A stretch of 64,000 bases of DNA from Hymenobacter swuensis DY53. GTDB taxonomy: Bacteria > Bacteroidota > Bacteroidia > Cytophagales > Hymenobacteraceae. The stretch is taken from NCBI RefSeq assembly GCF_000576555.1, contig NZ_CP007145.1, positions 4,362,501 through 4,426,500 of the forward strand, in the 5' to 3' direction. Below the pieces are notes generated by a model. That model ran no database searches, was not told the origin of the DNA, and saw only the letters and a list, made by a program, of their open reading frames with translations. Of this stretch, positions 55,433 through 64,000 are shown piece after piece. A program made the translations under genes and the position numbers. Numbering within the stretch: position 1 is the stretch's first letter; each line of letters starts with the position of its first letter.

Positions 55433-56644
55433 CTAGGCCACGTAGTCGGCTAAATACTGGTACCGCTCGGTGAGCTGGCCGTTGCGGGCAATGGTGGCGC
55501 GCTCCACTACCGCGTCGGTGCCTTCATGGATGAGGTGGGGCAGCACGTTGTCGAGGAGCTGGCGGCCGAAGTCCCGACTGGCATTGCGGGGCAGCTCGCA
55601 GGGCAGGTTGTCCACGGCCATAACGGTGATGTTGCCGGACGCGGAATAGGCGGGTTCCAACTCACCGGTGGCGGGGTTGTAGTCGAAGGCGGGCTCCTGG
55701 ATGGTGCTGCTGCGCTTGGTGGTCGGAATGGAGCCGTCCACGTCGCAGGTCACGTCGGCGATGGTATCGATGCGGAAATGGGCGCGGCTGGTATCGGCTT
55801 CCTCGAACAAACGCGGCGCGGCCGGGTGCCAGTAGGCGCAGGCAATGAGCAGGTTGGTAACGGGCAGGAAGTTGCGGAACGTGCTTTCGTACTGCTCGGG
55901 GTGGCGGTGAAAATCGGGCGTATCCCAGACGCGGCCGTCGCGGCGGCGGTTGTAGTCGGAGCTGCGCAGCTGGGTGTATACCGGTTCGTTGAAATCGAGG
56001 TAGAGGTAATCGTAGACGCTCACGCGCCGGATGCCCATCAGATTCAGCACTTCCACCGCGCCCTGGGCCACGCGCCCCGAGCCCGTCACCACCATCTTGA
56101 TGGGCGGCAGCTTCTTCACCTTGAAAAACTCCTCCTGCATGTCCTCCATGTCCACGCACTCATAGGCGGGCTTTAGCTCATACAGACCATGCTTGCGACC
56201 GTACGTCAGCAGGCCGTTGTAGGCGCCCACAATGCCGGCCCAGCGTCCGAAAGCCACAATTCGCTCCCCATTTTCGTTGGTGAGCATCTCGTAGTCAATC
56301 AGCGTGATGTTCTTGGCCAGCACCTGCCGCAGCAGCTCCCGGTTGGCGGGCTGCTTTTTCACGGTGTGCGAAAAGAACAGGTAGGTTTTGTTGGGAATGA
56401 GCTGCGCTGCGGGCACTTCTTTCACGCCCATCAGAATGTCACAATCGGCTATATCGGAGCGCACTTCAATGCCGGCGGCGCGGTACTCATCGTCGGAAAA
56501 GCATCGGATGGGGCTCTCCTGGGCTACAATTTGTAGGCCGGGGAAGCGAGCTTCGGCCTCGGTGCATTTTTTGGGGGTGAGCGGCACGCGCTTGTCGGGC
56601 GGGGTTTTGCCTTCGCGGATCAGGCCAATGGTAATCGGACGCAT
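55433..56644 (-). CDS. NAD(P)-dependent oxidoreductase of the alanine dehydrogenase / saccharopine dehydrogenase (lysine-forming) family
   Basis: The 403-residue protein has the N-terminal domain of AlaDH/PNT and LYS1-type enzymes (IGLIREGKTPPDKRVPLTPK, the catalytic lysine in DKRVP), then MGVKEVP, LFFSHTVKKQPANRELL and FGRWAGIVGAYNGL. The nucleotide fold follows (MVVTGSGRVAQGAVEVLNLMG) and a late DVTCDVDGSIPTT. It lacks the full alanine-dehydrogenase signature; LYS1-type saccharopine dehydrogenase fits well, but the substrate is open. It is divergent from gcvP, separated by an inverted-repeat element. Confidence 0.85.
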   Translation of the reverse strand: MRPITIGLIREGKTPPDKRVPLTPKKCTEAEARFPGLQIVAQESPIRCFSDDEYRAAGIEVRSDIADCDILMGVKEVPAAQLIPNKTYLFFSHTVKKQPANRELLRQVLAKNITLIDYEMLTNENGERIVAFGRWAGIVGAYNGLLTYGRKHGLYELKPAYECVDMEDMQEEFFKVKKLPPIKMVVTGSGRVAQGAVEVLNLMGIRRVSVYDYLYLDFNEPVYTQLRSSDYNRRRDGRVWDTPDFHRHPEQYESTFRNFLPVTNLLIACAYWHPAAPRLFEEADTSRAHFRIDTIADVTCDVDGSIPTTKRSSTIQEPAFDYNPATGELEPAYSASGNITVMAVDNLPCELPRNASRDFGRQLLDNVLPHLIHEGTDAVVERATIARNGQLTERYQYLADYVA

Positions 56645-56697
56645 ACGGGGTGGGAATGGGAAGTTCGGGGGCTAAATCTGCGGAAAATTGTTGATCT

Positions 56698-56833
56698 GTC
56701 ATCCTGAGCTTGCAAAGGACCTTCTCACGCTAGAACGTTACAGCGCCGTTTTCCGCAGAGGTCCGCAGAAGAATGCGCAGTGGGCCGCAGAGTTGTTCAG
56801 AGGTGAAAAGGTCCTTCGCAAGCGCAGGATGAC
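56698..56833. repeat. 136-bp intergenic inverted-repeat element
   Basis: Arms of 31 bases, 56698-56728 (GTCATCCTGAGCTTGCAAAG onward) and 56803-56833, are reverse complements with three mismatches around a 74-base middle. It shares the GTCAT start and AGGA core with the element at 39964-40040, so both could be one family. Confidence 0.8.
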
Positions 56834-56889
56834 AGCTAAGGCCCAAACATTTGCCCACTTATAGGTTTATGGGTGAAGCCTTTTCACGC

Positions 56890-56897
56890 TACCTTTG
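56890..56897 (+). promoter_or_regulatory. -7 box of gcvP
   Basis: TACCTTTG matches TAnnTTTG exactly and lies 49 bases before the ATG at 56947. Confidence 0.65.
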
Positions 56898-56946
56898 TAG
56901 GGGCCCTGTTGGGGCCGCTTGCATTGCCACCCTCACCCTTCCCTTT

Positions 56947-59871
<2,925 letters not shown>

Positions 59872-59895
59872 AGCTTAGGAGCGTAGAATACATGG

Positions 59896-59929
59896 AAGAG
59901 GCCCCGCCGGGTTACGGTGGGGCCTCTTT
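59896..59929 (+). terminator. intrinsic terminator of gcvP
   Basis: AAGAGGCCCCGCC pairs with GGTGGGGCCTCTT with one wobble, followed by TTTT. Confidence 0.85.
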
Positions 59930-59975
59930 TTTCTGTTTGTTCGTTTCTAATCACTAGGCACCAACTCCTACCCCG

Positions 59976-60269
59976 CTATTTGCCGAAGCAGGTGCGGTAC
60001 ATATAGCCGTTCTGGGTTTTACCGTTGGCCGTTACGCGCACTTTCAGGAAGTACGCGTCCACGGTGTCCATCACCTGCACCTCGTTACCAGAACCGATAG
60101 TGGTCAGTTGGGGCGAATCCTTGGTCATGCCATCATACAGAATGCATTCCACCACAGTATTATGTGCTACCGGAGTAGTAGACGTACGATTGGAGCGGGA
60201 TTCATCTTTGGAGGCACTGCAGGAAGCCAGCAAGGCTAGGCTGCCGAAGTAGAGTACGTATTTTTTCAT
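59976..60269 (-). CDS. small lipoprotein, SH3-like
   Basis: The 97-residue product has a lipobox leader (MKKYVLYFGSLALLASCSAS). The mature 80 residues form short strands, LTTIGSGNEVQVMDTVDAYF and LKVRVTANGKTQNGYMYRTC, that resemble a bacterial SH3-like fold (binding of wall peptides is a common role), but the assignment is tentative. It stands alone. Confidence 0.7.
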   Translation of the reverse strand: MKKYVLYFGSLALLASCSASKDESRSNRTSTTPVAHNTVVECILYDGMTKDSPQLTTIGSGNEVQVMDTVDAYFLKVRVTANGKTQNGYMYRTCFGK

Positions 60270-60482
60270 ATCAACCGAATGCGGGAAAATTTTCTCTGCA
60301 AAAGATAGAGATATTTCGAGATGAAAAGGAATTTGCCGAGGGCAATCCGCTGATAATTATTCGGTAAGCAGCATTCCGAACGGAACGACCGTATACGCTG
60401 TAGCGTTTACCAGACAGAGCCGCTTATTAGTGCTGCGGCACACGTTTCCGGCGCTCTTCAACCCACCGATTTCCTTTCTTAT

Positions 60483-61100
60483 ATGAACCGCATTTCCCAT
60501 TTTTTAGCCCGGCCGCTGGCTCTTTCAGCCCTGGGCCTGAGCCTGCTGTTGGGTGTCAGCAGCTGTGCTACTACGGCGCGCGTAGGCGTCACCTCCGATT
60601 TTGACCATTCTGTAAACTTCCGTGCCTACAGAACCTGGGCGTGGTATCCGCAGCAACCTACCGATACGGAAGGCGGCCCGGCCAAAGGCTACGAGTCGTT
60701 TCTGGACAAGCGCATCCGCACGGCGGTAGAGCAGCAACTGGCGCAGAAAGGCCTGGCGATGGTAGAGAAAAACCCGGATGTATACGTAGCCTACAGTGCC
60801 CGTGTGGAGGATAAGCAGCGGGCTACCGGTGGGGCATATAGTCCCTATGGCTTCCCTTACTACGGGTATGGCTACGGTTACAGCAGCCTCTACAACCGAG
60901 GTTTTGTAACTGACTACAAAGCCGGCACCGTTATCCTTGACTTTGTGGATGCCAAGCGGAAGGAGCTGGCGTGGCGCGGCCAAGGCCAAGCCCAGGTAGA
61001 TCAGCAGACGATTTCGGAGGCTGAAGTGCAGCGCATTGTCACGAGCATTCTAGGCAACTATCCGCCCCAGGATGGGCAACCTTCCCAGGCCAGCCGGTAA
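60483..61100 (+). CDS. DUF4136 lipoprotein
   Basis: The ATG at 60483 opens a long leader (SALGLSLLLGVSSC) with a lipobox cysteine. The mature 175 residues are a DUF4136 domain: VTSDFDHSVNFRAYRTWAW, FLDKRIRTAVEQQLAQKGL, NPDVYVAYSARVEDKQR and GTVILDFVDAKRKELAWRG. A tyrosine/glycine-rich loop (PYGFPYYGYGYGYSSLYNRG) lies in the middle. DUF4136 proteins are lipoproteins of unknown function. A long hairpin follows 26 bases after the stop. Confidence 0.9.
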   Translation: MNRISHFLARPLALSALGLSLLLGVSSCATTARVGVTSDFDHSVNFRAYRTWAWYPQQPTDTEGGPAKGYESFLDKRIRTAVEQQLAQKGLAMVEKNPDVYVAYSARVEDKQRATGGAYSPYGFPYYGYGYGYSSLYNRGFVTDYKAGTVILDFVDAKRKELAWRGQGQAQVDQQTISEAEVQRIVTSILGNYPPQDGQPSQASR

Positions 61101-61126
61101 GAATAGGTACCGGTAGTATGAAAAGA

Positions 61127-61166
61127 ATAGAAAGGGCAGTTGCGGTGACGCAACTGCCCTTTCTAT
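61127..61166. terminator. bidirectional intrinsic terminator with GTGA loop
   Basis: Arms 61127-61144 and 61149-61166 are perfect 18-base reverse complements around a GTGA (GNRA-type) loop, between convergent genes. Confidence 0.85.
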
Positions 61167-61567
61167 ATTTCAGCAGCTCCCATTGCTACATCAACAACTT
61201 CAGGCGGTGATACCCCAGGCCGGCGTTTGGGGTCGGGACCGAAGCGGTTAGCACCGGAAGTGCCATCAACCAGCGGAATACCTATTCCAAAGGCATTGCC
61301 CGCCCACGGTACTATCAGCAGCCACCACCACCAGCCCGATAAACCAGTGTCATGCAGTCGCTTCACCGTCTGCACAATCACCAGGGCACTGGCTACCAGT
61401 AGTAGCAGGTAACTCAGTAGTTCTGCCAGGTCAGGGTCGGCGGCGTGTTGCAACACCAGGTAGCATAGTGTGGCGTACGAACCAACTGCCATGGCATAGA
61501 TACTGCCTACTCTACCCCAAAAGGCCCGCCGGCGCAACCGCCCCCGGAACAGGAAAAACTCTTTCAC
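61163..61567 (-). CDS. DUF805 membrane protein
   Basis: The 134-residue product has FLFRGRLRRRAFWGRVGSIY at its start, several membrane helices, and VKRLHDTGLSGWWWWLLIVP, the conserved RxHDxxxSGWW block of DUF805. The length is typical. Function unknown; family members often accompany stress genes. The stop lies inside the stem of the shared terminator. Confidence 0.9.
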   Translation of the reverse strand: MKEFFLFRGRLRRRAFWGRVGSIYAMAVGSYATLCYLVLQHAADPDLAELLSYLLLLVASALVIVQTVKRLHDTGLSGWWWWLLIVPWAGNAFGIGIPLVDGTSGANRFGPDPKRRPGVSPPEVVDVAMGAAEI

Positions 61568-61686
61568 TTTCGACTTATACTAGTTGAGTAGAATATCCTT
61601 TGCTTTTGCAGCAGCTAAAAACCAGCTAGTGCCCGCTGCCAAAGCTACCCGTTTTCATATGTCTCATGCAAGAGGTATCGACGCAT

Positions 61687-61716
61687 AAAAAAACCCGCTT
61701 CCGGACAGAAGCGGGG
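61687..61716 (-). terminator. intrinsic terminator of lipA
   Basis: Read on the minus strand, the 8-bp stem GAAGCGGG/CCCGCTTC is followed by a run of seven T, 24 bases after the lipA stop. Confidence 0.75.
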
Positions 61717-61740
61717 TAAGAACTGGAGGAAAGCGGAGGC

Positions 61741-62646
61741 TTAAATCGGTACGTTGACGTGGCGCTCGGCGTGGTAGCTGGACCGCACCAGCGGGCCGCT
61801 TTCCACATACTTCAGGCCCCGGCGTAAACCTTCTTCCTTGTAATGCGCGAAAAGGTCGGGATGAATAAACTCGGCTACTTCAATGTGGCGCTTGGTCGGC
61901 TGCAAGTACTGGCCCAGCGTCAGGATGTCGAGGCCATTAGCTACGAGGTCGTCCATGGCCTGGTACATTTCGTCCTGCTTTTCGCCCAGGCCCAGCATAA
62001 TGCCCGATTTGGTACGTTTACCGGCTTCCTTGGTGCGCCGGATCTGCTCCAGGCTCCGGTCGTACTTGGCCTGGGGGCGCACGAGGCGGTAGAGGCTGCC
62101 CACGGTTTCCATGTTATGCGACACCACTTCCTGACCACCGGCAATCATAGTTTCCAAGGCGGCCCAGTTGGCCTTCACGTCCGGAATCAGGGTTTCGATG
62201 GTAGTGGCGGGGCTGAGCTGCTTGGTTTGCACCACGGTTTCGTACCACACGCTGGCACCCCGGTCTTTCAACTCGTCGCGGTTCACACTGGTAAGTACGG
62301 CGTGCTTCACGCCCATTAGCTGAATGGCTTCGGCCACGCGGCGGGGCTCGTCGAGGTCATACTCGTTGGGGCGGCCGGTAGCCACGGCGCAGAACGAGCA
62401 GGAACGCGTGCACACGTTGCCCAGAATCATGAACGTGGCCGTACCCGCGCCCCAGCACTCGCCCATATTCGGGCAGTTGCCGCTTTCGCAGATAGTATGC
62501 AGCTTATGTTCATCCACCAACCGGCGGACATTAGCGTAAGCGGGTCCCACTGGCAGCTTCACGCGCAACCAATCCGGTTTGCGCGGCTTGGCGGGGGCAG
62601 CCGCCTCGGGCTGAATGATGGGGAGAGTCAGCAACAGTTCATCCAT
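61741..62646 (-). CDS. lipA: lipoyl synthase (radical SAM)
   Basis: The ATG at 62646 ([19 protein letters not shown]) fits the promoter; an upstream start 30 codons earlier would precede it. The 301-residue enzyme has the auxiliary cluster cysteines in [12 protein letters not shown] (Cys53, Cys58, Cys64) and the radical-SAM cluster CTRSCSFC (Cys79, Cys83, Cys86). RSSYHAE at the end holds the conserved serine of the auxiliary cluster. It inserts two sulfur atoms into octanoyl groups on E2 and H proteins, which serves OdhB and GcvH. It is likely leaderless (box four bases before ATG). Confidence 0.97.
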   Translation of the reverse strand: MDELLLTLPIIQPEAAAPAKPRKPDWLRVKLPVGPAYANVRRLVDEHKLHTICESGNCPNMGECWGAGTATFMILGNVCTRSCSFCAVATGRPNEYDLDEPRRVAEAIQLMGVKHAVLTSVNRDELKDRGASVWYETVVQTKQLSPATTIETLIPDVKANWAALETMIAGGQEVVSHNMETVGSLYRLVRPQAKYDRSLEQIRRTKEAGKRTKSGIMLGLGEKQDEMYQAMDDLVANGLDILTLGQYLQPTKRHIEVAEFIHPDLFAHYKEEGLRRGLKYVESGPLVRSSYHAERHVNVPI

Positions 62647-62650
62647 GTTG

Positions 62651-62658
62651 CAAAGGTA
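62651..62658 (-). promoter_or_regulatory. -7 box of lipA
   Basis: On the minus strand the sequence is TACCTTTG, an exact match to TAnnTTTG, four bases before the ATG. Confidence 0.7.
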
Positions 62659-62732
62659 AGGGGAATGAGTGGCGGAAAATTCCACTGGTAAGACAATTCC
62701 ACCAGGCTGGGGGTTTCGGCGAGGCGGTAAAA

Positions 62733-62769
62733 GCATCGGCCCCGGCCCTCGCAGGGTCGGGGCCGATGC
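62733..62769 (-). terminator. intrinsic terminator of the outer-membrane protein gene
   Basis: A 17-bp stem (GCATCGGCCCCGGCCCT and its complement, one wobble) lies 13 bases after the stop, with a short T run on the minus strand. Confidence 0.8.
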
Positions 62770-62781
62770 ATCAGGCAGCCG

Positions 62782-63579
62782 TTAATTTCGACTACCGAGG
62801 TAGACTGTCAGGTACACAGAGGGTAAAAACCGGTCATTGAGTGATTCGTCTGACACGCCTGCTACCCGAATAATGGGTGGTGCTTTGGAGTAGGCTTCTA
62901 TCAGGGCGCCCACTTCCACCCCCGCCACGGCGTCGCGGTAACGGCCATATTCGAAGCTTAGTGCGCCCCGGATGTGCGCCCCTATCAGGGCCTTGGTTTC
63001 ACCCACACCCGAAAACAGCGGTGCCCGGTCCACAATAGCCCCTTCATTACGATGAATCATGGGGTCGTACTGCTCGTTGCGGATGTCCGTGGCCGGCGCA
63101 GTGGGGTTGGTGGTGCGGTCAGAGTAGTCGTAGCTGATGTAATACGGCATCACCAGACCAATGGAAGGCCCACCGCTCAGCAATCCGTTAACCTGCACCC
63201 CCGAATCGGGCGCTTTACGGAAAATAACCCGCTGAATACCTACCGAGGGGCGAAGAGCAAACATGTAGTTGCTCTTGCCATACACAATGGTGCCACCGTA
63301 CTGGGTACCCACTTTCTGCTCCTTGGGGTGCTTTATCTCCACCGCTTCGATGCTCCAGAACCGCAACCAGTCCTGGTTGAGCAGACGCGTGGACCGCACG
63401 GAGGCCCCGCCAATCAGGCCGCCTCGGGTGTTAAAGTTGATGCCATACGTAAACTCCTTGCGGTAGGATGGCTCATCGTTGCTGGAAGCCGAGGTTTGGG
63501 CTTGCTGAGCCTGGGCCGTAGTCCCGCCTCCCAACAAAGCCAGCAGCAGGCTGCTGCCGAAAACAAGCGAAGTACGCAC
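62782..63579 (-). CDS. putative outer-membrane beta-barrel protein
   Basis: I chose a GTG at 63579, which opens a signal peptide (VRTSLVFGSSLLLALLGGGT, cut near AQAQ). The ATG at 63672 gives an extra 31 basic residues before it and lies upstream of the only -7-like box seen (TACTTTCG, 63655-63648). The mature 240 residues alternate polar and hydrophobic positions in strands ending with aromatic residues (YGINFNTRGGLIGGASVRST, FALRPSVGIQRVIFRKA, LMPYYISYDYSDRT at similar positions), and end FLPSVYLTVYLGSRN. Function unknown. Confidence 0.75.
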   Translation of the reverse strand: MRTSLVFGSSLLLALLGGGTTAQAQQAQTSASSNDEPSYRKEFTYGINFNTRGGLIGGASVRSTRLLNQDWLRFWSIEAVEIKHPKEQKVGTQYGGTIVYGKSNYMFALRPSVGIQRVIFRKAPDSGVQVNGLLSGGPSIGLVMPYYISYDYSDRTTNPTAPATDIRNEQYDPMIHRNEGAIVDRAPLFSGVGETKALIGAHIRGALSFEYGRYRDAVAGVEVGALIEAYSKAPPIIRVAGVSDESLNDRFLPSVYLTVYLGSRN

Positions 63580-63697
63580 GGGTTGCAGGGAAATAGGAAA
63601 GCGGTGGGAAGAATGCTGGCTCAGCAGCTTCCGGCCGCCAACCCTATCGAAAGTACGTAAATTTGCGTGCATACTTAGGTTCTAATTTCACCATACC

Positions 63698-64000
63698 ATG
63701 AGCACAGCCACTGCCCGCTACGCCGGCCACCTGCGCACCGAAGCTACCCACGTAGCCTCGGGCAATACTATTCTCACCGATGCGCCCGTGGATAACCACG
63801 GCCGGGGTGAGGCCTTCTCCCCCACCGACCTCGTGAGTGCCGCGCTGGGCTCCTGCATGATGACCATTATGGGCATCGTGGCCGAGCGGCACGGCGTGGA
63901 CCTGACGGGCGTCAGCTGGGACGTGACCAAGCACATGCTGGCCGACCCGCGCCGCATCGGGCAGCTTGACGTGACGTTTCGGCTGCCGGCCTCGCTCCCG
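63698..64000 (+). CDS. OsmC-family protein (3' end beyond window)
   Basis: The ATG at 63698 gives 101 residues before the window ends. They include FSPTDLVSAALGSCMMTIMG with the reactive Cys53, followed by a helix and WDVTKHMLADPRRIGQLDVT. This is the N-terminal two thirds of an OsmC/Ohr fold. OsmC/Ohr proteins reduce organic hydroperoxides; the second catalytic cysteine is not in the window. It is divergent from the outer-membrane protein gene. Confidence 0.9.
   Translation, partial: MSTATARYAGHLRTEATHVASGNTILTDAPVDNHGRGEAFSPTDLVSAALGSCMMTIMGIVAERHGVDLTGVSWDVTKHMLADPRRIGQLDVTFRLPASLP

Overview
The window looks like chromosome of a pigmented soil or water Bacteroidota of the order Cytophagales, most likely Hymenobacter or a close relative. 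The evidence is high-GC coding sequence, weak or absent Shine-Dalgarno sites, the Bacteroidota -7 promoter box TAnnTTTG in front of several genes, type IX secretion (T9SS) C-terminal sorting domains, a gliding-type CHU_C domain, and Bacteroidota families such as DUF6799, GIN (head) domains and WG repeats. The genus is inferred from style, not from a marker gene. No rRNA, tRNA, CRISPR array, insertion sequence or prophage was seen.

Layout. 1-6.4 kb: a truncated DUF922-like protease gene, an erythromycin-esterase homologue, a LytS/LytR-type two-component pair followed by a serine hydrolase, and a lipoprotein. 6.6-11.7 kb: a GIN-domain protein, then a pectin operon (pectate lyase, then pectinesterase), both T9SS cargo. 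12-18.4 kb: a WGR/beta-propeller protein, RluE, a large modular secreted protein and a TPM-domain protein. 18.5-24.5 kb: a DisA_N (c-di-AMP synthase fold) homologue, a cold-shock protein, a VWA-like protein, a Suppressor-of-fused protein and small unknowns. 24.6-31.9 kb: dihydrolipoyl dehydrogenase, a cluster of three Roadblock/LC7-like proteins with a membrane CarboxypepD_reg protein, an FNR-like regulator and an M1 peptidase. 32-38.2 kb: an EamA transporter, an esterase, an amylo-1,6-glucosidase-like lipoprotein and tandem group III truncated haemoglobins. 38.2-44.4 kb: odhB and odhA, then a yellow/MRJP-type lipoprotein. 44.8-56.6 kb: envelope, stress and unknown proteins (3D domain, coiled-coil/WG, CsbD, DprA-like, DUF1206). 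56.9-64 kb: gcvP, small envelope proteins, DUF805, lipA, a beta-barrel protein and the start of an OsmC gene that runs off the window.

The core metabolic genes share lipoate. OdhA, OdhB and Lpd are E1, E2 and E3 of 2-oxoglutarate dehydrogenase, GcvP works with the lipoylated H protein, and LipA makes the cofactor; they are scattered rather than in one operon. Surface polysaccharide use is represented by the two pectin enzymes and the GH133-like enzyme.

The least explained part is 26.5-29.9 kb. Three divergent Roadblock/LC7-like paralogues lie downstream of an FNR-like regulator with N-terminal cysteines, and a near-consensus FNR box sits between them; no MglA-type GTPase is present here. Other points for a second look are the DisA_N homologue with an altered RHR motif, a second truncated haemoglobin that has lost its distal tyrosine, three genes whose -7 box lies 4-7 bases before the ATG (probable leaderless mRNAs), and several intergenic inverted-repeat elements.
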